Source: Brevibacillus laterosporus (GTDB taxonomy: Bacteria; Bacillota; Bacilli; Brevibacillales; Brevibacillaceae). From it: a stretch of 64,000 bases of DNA. Position 1 is the stretch's first letter, and every line of letters begins with the position of its first letter. The translations under genes were made by a program, and so were the position numbers. The stretch is from contig NZ_JAUKFY010000004.1 of the NCBI RefSeq assembly GCF_030489605.1, positions 1 through 64,000 of the forward strand, read 5' to 3'. This document shows positions 8,456 to 16,795 of this stretch, piece after piece. The notes beneath the pieces are model-generated. The model searched no databases and had not been told where the DNA came from. It worked only from the letters and a program-made list of their open reading frames with translations.

Positions 8456-8511
8456 AAAGAGGTAAGAGGGTTGGTTAACACCATCCCTTTTTTACCCTCT
8501 TTCTTTTTGTA
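8456..8511 (+). terminator. Terminator of the spoVA operon
   Basis: AAAGAGGTAAGAGGG pairs with CCCTTTTTTACCCTCTTT around a short loop and is followed by TCTTTTT. The stem begins about 15 bases after the DUF1657 stop. Confidence 0.75.
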
Positions 8512-8588
8512 AATAAAGCATTTCACAAAATAAAATACCTTGTTACTATCTACAAATTCTACGCAGGATTTCTCAGTTGTGCTATATC

Positions 8589-9038
8589 TTACACTGGGAC
8601 CGTAAATTCTATAACAGCTCCGCCGGACTCACTGTAATTATAGGCCTTGATTTCTCCTTCTTGTTTTTCCACAATCAATTTACATATGTACAAGCCAAGC
8701 CCAACACTTAATTTATGCATGTCACTGTTGCTTCCTTATGATATTTAGTAAAAACAGTAGAAAGCTCTTGTTCTTCAAAACCAGCTCCTGAGTCCGTTAT
8801 TTTCATGGTTAATGACTCATCTGTTAAAGAAGTATCGAGTCTGGTGCTATCCCCACTTGATGTATGCTTTATGGCATTGGAAACAATGTTCTCTATCACT
8901 TCCCCTATTCGAAACGGGTCAAAGCTACCTCGACACCCAGTATCAAACGAGTACGTAAATGGAAAATGCTACTTCCTTCTGTTTGCATAAATACGAAAAT
9001 TTATCCTCTATCTCTGTCAAATAATCGGCAAGATAAAC
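8589..9038 (-). pseudogene. Sensor histidine kinase remnant (HATPase domain)
   Basis: Leftward reading shows the C-terminal half of a sensor kinase split over frames. First come linker and N-box (ADYLTEIEDKFSYLCKQKE, then EVIENIVSNAIKHTSSG), the G1 box ITDSGAGF and an F-box-like segment. After a frameshift near 8712 follow the G2 box GLGLYICK and the C-terminus GGAVIEFTVPV ending at 8589. There is a further frame break near 8930. The sensor part and phospho-accepting His are missing. It directly follows a response regulator remnant, so this was a two-component system, now dead. Confidence 0.8.
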
Positions 9039-9267
9039 TTACTTTTTCTGAAGTACAAACTCTGGTCTTTCTAAGTCCCAGACCTCATTTAACTCTTGAA
9101 TTAATCTTTTCACTCGCTCAGCATGGGTATATCTTGTTTTATGTAAAAACTCCCACTTGTAACCGATCCCCCGCAATGTTTTAATACAATCAAAGGATTG
9201 CGCATGTGTCATAAATTTTGCTCTAATCCGCTTAATATGCTCTGTTACCGTCGTGACATTGCTGTCG
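9039..9267 (-). pseudogene. Response regulator remnant (winged-helix DNA-binding domain)
   Basis: The minus strand encodes the C-terminal winged helix of an OmpR-type regulator: NVTTVTEHIKRIRAKF, then IKTLRGIGYKWE, followed by about 33 residues to a stop at 9039. The receiver domain is gone; upstream the frame runs straight into a truncated ABC ATPase. It has no start codon of its own. The join looks like a deletion scar. Confidence 0.75.
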
Positions 9268-9492
9268 CTATCCTCTGTTGGTGGTTGCGTCTACACCATT
9301 TATCAGGACTTGTCCTTCTGTTGGTTTAACAAGACCCGTCAACATTCGAATAAGAGCTGTCTTGCCGGCCCCATTTGGACCGATAAAACCACAGACATCT
9401 ACTGCTAGCACCTTAAAAGAAATATCATCAATGATTTTTCTTTTACCGATCATCTTATGTACTTGCTTGATCTCCATTTTTATCTCTTTCAT
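9268..9492 (-). pseudogene. Truncated ABC transporter ATPase (N-terminal fragment)
   Basis: A 74-residue fragment with a good start (AAAGGAG then ATG at 9492) and intact Walker A (GFIGPNGAGKTALIRML), ending shortly after GQVLINGVDATTNRG. The signature, Walker B and switch regions are absent. The sequence passes directly into the response regulator fragment in another frame. The 5' end resembles drug or bacteriocin exporter ATPases, but too little is left to be sure. Confidence 0.8.
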
Positions 9493-9588
9493 TGGAAAGC
9501 TCCTTTTTTTTTCAATTAAAGCAAATAAAAATCAACTTTTTATCAACTAGAAAAAATATGTTCACCACTGATCTGAATGTGAATAAAT

Positions 9589-9623
9589 AAAAACCGAGCC
9601 TTATGGAAAAGGTCTCGGTTTTT
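9589..9623. terminator. Terminator after the anti-sigma gene (symmetrical)
   Basis: AAAAACCGAG and CTCGGTTTTT frame an inner pairing AGGCT/AGGTC; both ends are A/T runs, so it can act on either strand. It lies between the truncated ABC ATPase and the stop of the leftward anti-sigma gene. Confidence 0.75.
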
Positions 9624-9650
9624 ATTCCTTGATTTTTGAACGTCATTTCC

Positions 9651-10838
9651 TCAGTGTTTCGTTTTCTGTTGATCCTCTGGCTGTTTTTCAATAAACTTGC
9701 TAACCCACTTGTCTTTTACCCAATTTAGCTCAATTGCAGCCTTATTTCCATTTTCTCTCTTCCAAATCAGATACCCTCGCTTTTGAGTCGGGTGGACAAG
9801 GAGTAATGGAATAATGTCCCCTCGTATTCGATGTTTAATTAGCTCTCCTTCTGCTATTTCCAATAAGTAAGCCGCTTCAATTGGATTGCCAAGGCTCTTT
9901 GGAGGCTGATGGAGCAATTCCCTCATTTCGAAGTAACCAATCGTTACCCAGTTTGGTTGGTTCAAAGCAAAAGCCTCCCGTGTTTCATTCCACGCTGTCT
10001 GAATCTTATGCTCCACTTCCTCACTTCTTGCTGCCGTACGTTTGAATGCAATTTGCAACAACTCCCCCTTAGCATCCAGTGTGACAAAATAAGTATCGTA
10101 CGATGAGGTCTCGGACAGATTCACAGGTGTAAATTGGACAATAGAGCTCAGAATTACATTCGTTGGTTTCTTTCCTTCTATACCACCAATTTGTGCAGCA
10201 GATTCAACATGAGAAGCAGTGTAATCCTGTGTGATTTTCTCATCGATACGCTTCAGCCACAAGGTAGCTTTCTTTTGAGCTTCAGAAACAGACAAGGCCG
10301 TTTGGGAATCTGATTCCTGCTTAAAGCGATTAAATGATTTCAATTGCCCTGTAATCTTGTCTATCTTCATAGAAGCGATTTTGTTTTCTCCCTTTTCTAG
10401 AGTTACATCATAGATGTGTTTTTCGGTAAAATCGATTTTCTCCTCTATCTCAACCTTTGAATACAACTGCAATTCCGGGAATGCTGTCAAAAATTTCTGA
10501 AATGTGACTCTTGCAGGAGCTGACATTGCATCTAATGGTGAGATTAGTTTCATTTTGCCAGACGTTTCCTGTGAGGCATGCAGGTTAATACTACCTGTTG
10601 ACTGAATAGCAGGTAACATTAAAGTATTATTTTTATATAACATGAAACAAATGCATAATATGGCTACACATGTGGCCCCCCATTTAATACGATGGCCCAT
10701 CCGATTCATAGCTCTTCGCTGTTGAACTTTTCTTGCAATCATTTTTTGAATCTCTTGACTCTTCTGCCCATCTAAAGCATAACGAGGCATATTTTGTAAT
10801 TGATCATACAGCTTTTTTTGCTCATGAGAAAGATTCAT
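9651..10838 (-). CDS. Putative anti-sigma factor (membrane protein)
   Basis: A 395-residue protein encoded just after an ECF sigma factor, overlapping it by 17 bases. It has a cytoplasmic N-terminus of about 50 residues, one membrane segment (WGATCVAILCICFMLY, about residues 53-70) and a large extracytoplasmic part without recognised catalytic motifs; the latter contains PepSY-like patterns (KIDKITGQLKSFNRF, SEAQKKATLWLKRI). Position and topology fit an anti-sigma factor that holds the sigma factor until an envelope signal arrives. I do not see a classic zinc-binding HCC motif. The ATG at 10838 has GGGAGG upstream. Confidence 0.6.
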   Translation of the reverse strand: MNLSHEQKKLYDQLQNMPRYALDGQKSQEIQKMIARKVQQRRAMNRMGHRIKWGATCVAILCICFMLYKNNTLMLPAIQSTGSINLHASQETSGKMKLISPLDAMSAPARVTFQKFLTAFPELQLYSKVEIEEKIDFTEKHIYDVTLEKGENKIASMKIDKITGQLKSFNRFKQESDSQTALSVSEAQKKATLWLKRIDEKITQDYTASHVESAAQIGGIEGKKPTNVILSSIVQFTPVNLSETSSYDTYFVTLDAKGELLQIAFKRTAARSEEVEHKIQTAWNETREAFALNQPNWVTIGYFEMRELLHQPPKSLGNPIEAAYLLEIAEGELIKHRIRGDIIPLLLVHPTQKRGYLIWKRENGNKAAIELNWVKDKWVSKFIEKQPEDQQKTKH

Positions 10839-11352
10839 GTCTAATTCCTCCCTTTGCAGAATGGAGCAGCTCTTTTTCCAGTTGTTTCATTGCCCTGTGC
10901 ATCGTGACATTTACCCTCGTTTGACTCCATCCTAATATTTCAGCGGTTTCAGCTCCGGTTAGACGCTGAATTCCTCTCAGTATCACAACGTCGCGATAAG
11001 CTTGTTTTAGCTTGCTGATTGCTGTATGTAGCTCCCTGCTTTCTTCGCTTGCTTTCAGAGCCTCGTCTGGCGTTTTTTGAGTTGAGATAAGATGGCGGAA
11101 TAGTTTCCCACTTAGTAGCTTTTTTACCTTTTTCTTTCGGTAAAAGTCAATCGCAGCATGTCGTGCAATGCTAAAGAGCCATGTTTTGGGATTAGACTTG
11201 TACTCAAAACGATGTAAATTGGTTAATACTTTGATAAACACCTCCTGCACCAAATCCTCGACATCTGTGCTTCCTGTGTAATAGACAAGGTAATTGTAAA
11301 TATCATTTTTGTACAGAACAAATAAGCGTTCGACCTCATGATTGCACTCCAC
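10822..11352 (-). CDS. ECF-type RNA polymerase sigma factor
   Basis: Sigma-70 family, ECF group, 176 residues. Region 2 is clear (YNYLVYYTGSTDVEDLVQEVFIKVL with the DLVQEVF motif, then KTWLFSIARHAAIDFYRK), and region 4 ends in a helix-turn-helix (LTGAETAEILGWSQTRVNVTMHRA). It is co-transcribed with the membrane protein downstream, the usual sigma/anti-sigma arrangement for cell-envelope stress, and a TGTAAT-17-CGTCTA element upstream may be its own target promoter. Start ATG at 11352 follows GGAGTGAAGA. Confidence 0.93.
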   Translation of the reverse strand: MECNHEVERLFVLYKNDIYNYLVYYTGSTDVEDLVQEVFIKVLTNLHRFEYKSNPKTWLFSIARHAAIDFYRKKKVKKLLSGKLFRHLISTQKTPDEALKASEESRELHTAISKLKQAYRDVVILRGIQRLTGAETAEILGWSQTRVNVTMHRAMKQLEKELLHSAKGGIRHESFS

Positions 11353-11385
11353 ATTTCTTCACTCCAATTTAATTAATACACAAAT

Positions 11386-11414
11386 TAGACGGACGATCTT
11401 TTTGTTTTATTACA
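11386..11414 (-). promoter_or_regulatory. Candidate autoregulatory ECF promoter
   Basis: On the minus strand TGTAAT (11414-11409) and CGTCTA (11391-11386) are 17 bases apart, 34 bases before the sigma factor ATG. This resembles Bacillus SigX/SigW-type promoters (TGnAAC, CGTC). Self-activation is common for ECF genes; here it is inferred from the motif only. Confidence 0.35.
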
Positions 11415-11423
11415 CCAAAATAA

Positions 11424-11456
11424 AAAACCGTACAGATTCTCTGTCTACACGGTTTT
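11424..11456 (-). terminator. Terminator of the DUF4870 gene
   Basis: AAAACCGT/ACGGTTTT plus inner ACAGA/TCTGT pairing, followed leftward by a T-rich run. It separates the small membrane protein gene from the sigma factor operon. Confidence 0.75.
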
Positions 11457-11494
11457 CTAAACGGAACAAACGATATTACGTTCTCTTGGTAACA

Positions 11495-11812
11495 TTACAT
11501 TTGATTTAAGACCTTTACACCTTTTACTATATTCCAAATGAAATAGTAAATCATCACAATTGCAGTAACAGCATAGGTAGCTATGATACTAAATCCCACT
11601 GCCGTCTCAGTTCCTTGATTCAAGCCAATGGTGCCTGATACTGCAAGTCCAATAGCAAGGGTTACATACGGAATAAGATGAGTCCACAGCGCTTTTTTAG
11701 CATGAACTTTAACCGCATTGTCACCTACGAAATAAACGATAATCGGTAATAAAAATGGAGCAAAAAAGACACTTAAGTAGCACAAAGAAGATAAAATATG
11801 ATTTCCTTTCAT
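11495..11812 (-). CDS. DUF4870-type small membrane protein
   Basis: A 105-residue protein with three hydrophobic segments. It shows the DUF4870 (Tic20-like) pattern: LCYLSVFFAPFLLPIIVYFV, then VKVHAKKALWTHLI, then the final segment IVMIYYFIWNIVKGVKVL. Members are small membrane proteins of unknown function. I start at the ATG at 11812, which has GAGGTG about six bases upstream; a GTG at 11821 is too close to that site. Confidence 0.75.
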   Translation of the reverse strand: MKGNHILSSLCYLSVFFAPFLLPIIVYFVGDNAVKVHAKKALWTHLIPYVTLAIGLAVSGTIGLNQGTETAVGFSIIATYAVTAIVMIYYFIWNIVKGVKVLNQM

Positions 11813-12107
11813 AACATTCACCTCAAATGATTACTTATGCTGCTATTATTACATTTTCCTCATATTTCAACTATCGAATAACCTTACGCAAATATAACAA
11901 GTTTGTAAGGTTTCCCTGCATAACGAATCTTCAAATCAACTGCCCTTCCCGGCGAGGAGGCTTTATTTACATGATAGTACTATTACATAATGGAATTATT
12001 TGTGATTAAATATGAGTTTTTAAGCTTGCTTTTAAAGGAGTTGTGACGTTTTGTAATACTTTGTTGACGAATTTGGTCAACAGGTCGTTAACAACTCTCC
12101 ATTATAT

Positions 12108-12224
12108 TCAGGGATAACTTGAAACTAAACCGCAAGCTCCCGTTTTTGGCTCAGCTGCAAAAGCAGCGCTAGAAACAGACATGACCATCATGAGTGCAAA
12201 AGTAACTGCAAACAGCTTTTTCAC
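12108..12224 (-). CDS. Possible short secreted peptide or remnant of a secreted protein
   Basis: A 38-codon ORF from a GTG at 12224. The first 23 residues form a textbook Sec signal peptide (KKLFAVTFALMMVMS, then SSAAFA with an AxA cleavage site), leaving a predicted 15-residue mature part, AEPKTGACGLVSSYP. TATACT lies about 15 bases upstream, but I see no ribosome binding site. The body may be a stub of a longer exported protein cut by an early stop, or a genuine secreted peptide. I cannot decide from sequence. Confidence 0.4.
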   Translation of the reverse strand: MKKLFAVTFALMMVMSVSSAAFAAEPKTGACGLVSSYP

Positions 12225-12379
12225 TCGTCAATTAAAGTATACCATGGACAAATGATGAGGGGACATGATTGACACACACAATGTCCGAACAACTAGCTAT
12301 GTTTCATGGCACTCGGTATCATTTAAGTGCCGACTTTTATTTCATTACATATTGTTATATATTGTATGAATTAACCTGG

Positions 12380-12396
12380 GGGTACATTATGTACCC
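12380..12396. repeat. Perfect 17-bp palindrome
   Basis: GGGTACAT, a central T, and ATGTACCC. No gene starts nearby, so a regulatory role is unclear. Confidence 0.5.
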
Positions 12397-12712
12397 TCTT
12401 GATATTTGACTGCTTCACTATGTGCATTGATAGGCTACTTGCTCTGTCTCCCTATAATCAACGGATTCCACTTTTGAAGAGTCGGGACTATTCATAAACG
12501 GATCAGGCCCTTCCAACATGTTCATCCCCATTGCTTTAAAGTTCCATGAAAAGCATTGGCATCCGCTGTTCTGCTTTCAGTCCGGTCTACTAAATCACCT
12601 CAAGCCTTTACTCCCATATCGTCTGTATTTTTCCTATATCAGTGTATATCTGAAGGTTTCCTCAATAGTTAGTCTTACTTTCCCCAGCCTTCTCTTTAAT
12701 CTCCAATTACTT

Positions 12713-12847
12713 TTAGAGTAATTTTGTCTTAACTTGTTCGGCCTGCTCCGGGTAAACATCACAATTCGTCCAAAGACTAACAGCACATTCCCTGCAGATT
12801 TTTTCCCACATTCTTATGATCTCTTGAAAATTCATACTTTTTTGCAT
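12713..12847 (-). CDS. Possible small Cys-containing protein (44 residues)
   Basis: ORF with ATG at 12847 and a weak AGG site six bases upstream. Its composition is protein-like rather than random: charged helix FQEIIRMWEKICREC, then VSLWTNCDVYPEQAEQ and a Lys-rich end, with three Cys. No family recognised. It could also be a fragment. Confidence 0.3.
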   Translation of the reverse strand: MQKSMNFQEIIRMWEKICRECAVSLWTNCDVYPEQAEQVKTKLL

Positions 12848-13065
12848 CTTGTACCTATTGCATAATCGCATAGGCTTGTATGCACGTTTATTTCAAACTT
12901 CACAAAAGCAATCCATCTTCTTCCTCTTCTCCCCCCTATACCTCTGGAATATGTGTTACATAAATTTTCTCAAGAATTAGGTTTTTTTCGCACAATCAAT
13001 GCCTATACCTTTCATTCTGGACTCCCATATCTTGATAGGGATCATAAGGAAAGGAGGTATGGAAT

Positions 13066-13485
13066 ATGAAAATTAGCCCTCTTTGCCGTAGATTCGCGGA
13101 AATTCTTAACGCCGAGCCCACAGTCGTTAATGGTGTCTGCACTGCCCAGACCCTCCGTACTAACATAAAACCTACTATTTTAGGCAGAAGGTCGAAATCT
13201 CCCTTAACGATCCCACAATTTCATTCTTTTGAAAGCACTAAGAAGAATGGTAGGGCTTTGTGTCTTGGTGAGACAGTCATTCTCACTGAGGAGATCAATC
13301 CGTATATTTCAAGACTTCGAGAACATGGCATAAAGGTGACTGCCCTTCATAACCACTGGCTATTTACCGACCCTAATCTATGGTATATCCACTATGAAAA
13401 GCTTGAGGAACCTTTGGTCTTCGCTAAAAGTGTACGTGATGCTCTGAAAGTGTTAACAACAGAAATCGTACGCCCGTGTGAATAG
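13066..13485 (+). CDS. DUF1259 domain protein
   Basis: A 139-residue protein of the DUF1259 (LppY/LpqO) family. The family core is visible: GETVILTEEINPYISRLREHGI, then VTALHNHWLFTDPNLWYIHYE. Function is unknown; no signal peptide is seen, unlike the mycobacterial lipoproteins of the family. The ATG at 13066 has AAAGGAGG upstream, and a hairpin with a T run follows. It sits alone among decayed genes but its own frame is intact. Confidence 0.85.
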   Translation: MKISPLCRRFAEILNAEPTVVNGVCTAQTLRTNIKPTILGRRSKSPLTIPQFHSFESTKKNGRALCLGETVILTEEINPYISRLREHGIKVTALHNHWLFTDPNLWYIHYEKLEEPLVFAKSVRDALKVLTTEIVRPCE

Positions 13486-13515
13486 AGAACATTAAGATAA
13501 GAACAGAAAAGCGAT

Positions 13516-13552
13516 GACGGTCGGCGAAAACCCGGCTGTCTCCCTTTTTAAC
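13516..13552 (+). terminator. Possible terminator of the DUF1259 gene
   Basis: GACGGTCGG and CCGGCTGTC pair imperfectly around GCGAAAAC, followed by TCTCCCTTTTT. It lies about 30 bases after the stop. Confidence 0.4.
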
Positions 13553-13621
13553 CAGGGGTATGGTGGGTATTTGCAACACAATTTCTTCTTTGTTACATAA
13601 GGCCCCGGGGATACTTTATTA

Positions 13622-13850
13622 CTATCTCTGTTTTAATGCTTCTTCTACAACACGACCATGCCATTCCATGCGGTCGAGTAAAGTTCTGCTGGATTGGCAG
13701 TTTCGTCATCCATAGTTAACTTGTAATACTCACCATCCGATTCAAAAATATCCTACAACGCTTGCGACACTTTTGCATCATCTCCCTACTCATGGATTTA
13801 CTTCCCTCTTGTCCCGGTCGTCAATTCTTTTCATTCTTGTTTTCGTCCGT
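13622..13850 (-). pseudogene. Decayed gene of unknown function
   Basis: Leftward, protein-like text appears in two frames with an internal stop: DDAKVSQAL, stop, DIFESDGEYYKLTMDDETANPAE, then after a frameshift LDRMEWHGRVVEEALKQR and a stop at 13622. Codon flow suggests a former gene, perhaps continuing right to about 14000 (a segment reading SFYNWLGKRIWGQEANQKGF is seen near 13880). I do not recognise the family. Confidence 0.4.
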
Positions 13851-14240
13851 TTCAGAATCCCTTTTGATTCGCTTCTTGGCCCCAAATCCTTTTACCTAAC
13901 CAGTTGTAGAAACTTCATTGAGAATGGCCCACTATGACCAGCTAAGATAATCGAGCAATAATGAATATCTGTGCGCCAAAAAGCATCTGTCTTTCATCTG
14001 TTTTGCATCTCTATGCCTTCCCATGGGTTTCAGGATGATCATGTTCCACGTGTGTGCCTAAACCACTAGTTCACCTTTTTTGCGATAGATAATGGATGTT
14101 ATTGGACATGATTTCCTCCACCACACAAGTAATGTTTTGTTACACCTCTCACATTTGGATAGATTTTCAATAATTAGTGAAACCTAAAACATGAAATAAC
14201 TACATGTTAGAAAGATTAAATTCATCGGGTGGTGATCATA

Positions 14241-14399
14241 ATGGACTCACGACAACGTTCCACAAAGGAAGAACCAACGATAGCTCCAAGTATGAACGGT
14301 CATGATCCTCTAGAAGAAAAAGCGAGCGCTGATGAGGTGGAAAAAGGAGAGTATACTTCAGTCACTAAGCTTTTTCTTGACCGGACTCCAGAAGATTAG
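14241..14399 (+). CDS. Small hydrophilic protein (52 residues), unknown
   Basis: Intact short gene: GGTGGTGATC binding site, ATG at 14241, stop at 14399, and a strong terminator overlapping the stop. The product is acidic and polar (MDSRQRSTKEEPTIAPS at the start, VEKGEYTSVTKLFLDRTPED at the end), without a membrane segment. The close fit of binding site, frame and terminator makes it real. No family recognised. Confidence 0.65.
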   Translation: MDSRQRSTKEEPTIAPSMNGHDPLEEKASADEVEKGEYTSVTKLFLDRTPED

Positions 14400-14430
14400 A
14401 AACGGGTAACAATGTCCGTTTCTTTTTTTG
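14398..14430 (+). terminator. Terminator of the 52-residue protein gene
   Basis: AGAAACGG and CCGTTTCT form a perfect 8-bp stem with a 10-base loop, followed by seven T. It begins within the stop codon. Confidence 0.85.
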
Positions 14431-14465
14431 TCCCAAACGATCTGTTATCAGTCATTGTCTTTACT

Positions 14466-14600
14466 TTACAGACAATTCCACGTAAGTCGGCCCCCTCCCT
14501 TAATCCGCTCTTCATAAAACATTCCAATCTCTACTGCGTCTTCAAGATATGGCTTTTCAGATATGTTGTTCATCTCCTGTTGTTCAATGGCCTCCGTCAT
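14466..14600 (-). pseudogene. Gene fragment next to the phage remnant
   Basis: A 44-codon minus-strand ORF (ATG at 14600) reads MTEAIEQQEMNNISEKPY, then EDAVEIGMFYEERIKGGGRL, and ends at 14466. It overlaps the end of the KilA-C remnant in another frame and has no binding site. It is probably a fragment of a longer gene; family not recognised. Confidence 0.3.
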
Positions 14601-14791
14601 GTCTTGTTTCAGAATCGGCTTTCGGCATAAGTATTTTATGCTTACGCAGAAATGAGAATAAAGTATTTCTGCCTATATTAAATGGTTTTGCAACTATTGC
14701 CATAGTCTGCGAATTTCCAGCAGATATTAGTGTTTCAAACATCTCAACTTTTGGGGCTTGAGTTTTCAGATAAACTTCTGTTCGGGGACAT
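14584..14791 (-). pseudogene. Phage antirepressor fragment (KilA-C domain)
   Basis: The minus-strand frame ending at 14584 reads PKVEMFETLISAGNSQTM, then AIVAKPFNIGRNTLFSFLRKHKILM. This is the start of the KilA-C domain found at the C-terminus of phage antirepressors. The N-terminal Bro/AntA part and a start codon are missing. It marks a prophage or phage-like element that has been almost wholly lost. Confidence 0.65.
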
Positions 14792-14848
14792 AAAATGAAT
14801 TTTTTGTTTATCTAATAGTACTAGATTTTGAGCCAAGGAAGTTGATAG

Positions 14849-15490
14849 CAAGAGGGTGACCGTGTTATTCTGTGCAATCCAGAGCCCTACTGGGGTTCCT
14901 CTTCAAAATATGGTGAGTACGATCACACCTATAATCAAAACAATCTATTCTTTCTGGAAAAACTTTTGAAAAAACCAATACAGGTTTTCATAGCGGGTGA
15001 CGAGCATCATTATCGTCGTTTTGAATTCGTAACTGCTGCTCTCCTAATCAATTGCGGGGTTATATTTTTGCTTAGTTCGTATTTGAATTTGGATTGGGCT
15101 TCAGGCACTCTTGCTCTATGCATGCTGTTCATGGCAATTGGGTGGGTAATCGGATCATCTTTAATGGGGCTTTATATACATATATATATATCGTTAAATG
15201 TTTTCGGTCGGCACAGCAACGAGGCTTTTTCCTCTTTAAAGATTGGAGACCGGAAAAACTTCCTGCGCATCCATATTGACAAGGAAGGAAACCTGACGAT
15301 ATGTCCAATTGGTTTGGAGAATATTGTTACCCGTTGGAAACCAGCTCCCCTTACAGAAACAGGTCCATTACTTGAGCCTGATGTCAAATATCCTGAGAGT
15401 AGGAAAGCTGTTCCTAAATTAATCGAATCTCCCATCATCCTTTATCCGCGGACTTCAAGCAAATGCCCCCTTGGCACATGTTTTTCTTAA
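14849..15490 (+). pseudogene. 5'-truncated metallophosphoesterase-like membrane protein
   Basis: An open frame without a credible start codon, bounded upstream by TAG at 14846. It reads RVILCNPEPYWG, then YDHTYNQNNLFFLEKLLKK, IQVFIAGDEHHYRRFE, two or three hydrophobic segments, and a conserved tail (FGRHSNEAFSSLKI, then NFLRIHIDKEGNLTICPIGL). The AGDEHHYRR and NEAF...FLRIHI patterns resemble large metallophosphoesterase-type membrane proteins (where AGDLHHYRR is usual). The N-terminal metal-binding core is absent, and the segment between HHYRRFE and the membrane part appears shortened. A TTG at 14966 opens a 174-codon ORF but has no binding site. Confidence 0.5.
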
Positions 15491-15698
15491 TATCCATGGC
15501 CAACGGGTCATTTTTTTCTATCTATTTCTCTACCTTTTCTTTTCTGTTATCTACTCTTGTTAAATGCTCCAGAACGCAGGGATAAACATCTCGTATGGCA
15601 TTTTTGCCAAAAAGACAATTAATATGACCATACTCTGGGATTATATGATGATGATAGAGAGAGCTTCCATTTCTTTCACATATGGAGGTTAGAAAACA

Positions 15699-16577
15699 AT
15701 GAGATCTGAAAAAGAAATGCTGGAAATGATCCTTGATTTTGCAAAAAATGATGAACGTATTCGTGCAGTAACGCTGGAAGGATCACGGACGAATCCAAAT
15801 GTGCCCAAGGACTTGTTTCAGGATTTTGATATTAGCTATCTAGTGACCGATATAGATTCCTTTATTGAAGACCCTGAGTGGATGAATGTTTTTGGGGATC
15901 GAATTATTTTACAAACTCCTGAGGCCATGTCCATGTTTCCTCCTGAATTGGGTAGGCGTTTCTCATACCTGATGTTGTTTACTGATGGAAACCGCATCGA
16001 CCTGACTTTATTCCCCTAAGTGAAGCAGAGGAATTTAGCAAGGAGAATAAGCTACTGATCGTTTTAATGGATAAAGATAGCTGCTTTCCTGAGGTCCCTT
16101 CTCCAACTGATGTAGATAATTGGATAAAGCGTCCGTCTGCTGAATTTTTAGCAGATTGCTGCAATGAATTCTGGTGGGTCTCTACTTATGTAGCAAAAGG
16201 ATTATGGAGAAAAGAAATTCTTTACGCCCAGGATCACCTTAACAAATATGTAAGACCGATGCTGTTGACAATGCTGGATTGGTAGGTTGGTATCCAAACG
16301 GACTTTTCAATTAGTGTAGGGAAAAATAGCAAATATTTGGAGAAGTATCTGTCAGGGGAATGCTGGAAATCCCTTCTATCCACCTATTCCGATGGGAGCT
16401 ACGAAGGTACATGGAAAGCGCTCTTTACGATGGAGGATGGAGGAATTATTTCGCAGTACAGCCAACTATGTAGGAGACCACTTACACTATAATTATCCTC
16501 AGGATGATGATCAGCGTGTTACGGCTTTTTTAAAGCATGTCCAAACACTGCCCTTGCACGCCGGCAAAATCTACTGA
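15699..16577 (+). pseudogene. aadK: Broken aminoglycoside 6-adenylyltransferase
   Basis: The start is good (GGAGG, ATG at 15699) and the first 106 codons match the AadK/AadE nucleotidyltransferase family: RAVTLEGSRTNPN, the catalytic DFDISYLV, and DGNRIDLTLFP. A one-base loss near 16014 then shifts the frame (continuing SEAEEFSKENKLLIVLMDKD, WIKRPSAEFLADCCNEFW). A TAG at 16283 follows DW, and a third lesion near 16435 shifts the frame again before VTAFLKHVQTLPLHAGKIY at the normal C-terminus. Together the pieces cover a full-length enzyme. Active AadK adenylylates streptomycin; this copy cannot make intact protein. Confidence 0.88.
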
Positions 16578-16627
16578 TTTTTAGGTGATTATAGGGCTTA
16601 TGTTTAAGTTTTTTGTTTTACAAAAAA

Positions 16628-16648
16628 AATCTGCCGTATCGACAGATT
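16628..16648 (+). terminator. Weak hairpin after the aadK remnant
   Basis: AATCTG and CAGATT pair around a nine-base loop about 50 bases after the old aadK stop. The T run is poor, so this is a weak candidate. Confidence 0.3.
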
Positions 16649-16795
16649 CATTTATTCGGCAATATGTGAAACAAAACTAGAGCTCCTCATTTCTATTATA
16701 GAAATTAGACGTCACTTTTTGCTTCAAAATCACTTTTTATCAGTTTTTCCCTAAGAGGTTATTGCACGCTATAGATTTGCTTAATACAAAATACT

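Larger units (their letters stand above)
11822..13065. other. Gene-poor stretch with two small candidate ORFs
   Basis: About 1.2 kb with no ordinary gene. It holds a possible secreted peptide ORF (12108-12224), a 44-codon ORF (12713-12847), a perfect 17-bp palindrome (12380-12396) and a GTTGACGAATTTGGTCAAC-like imperfect dyad near 12061. The longer ORFs on the plus strand lack binding sites and protein-like composition. Confidence 0.5.

Noticed and set aside
12518-12721. A 67-codon plus-strand ORF in the gene-poor region
   Set aside because: It has no binding site, a random-looking composition and overlaps no regulatory signal.
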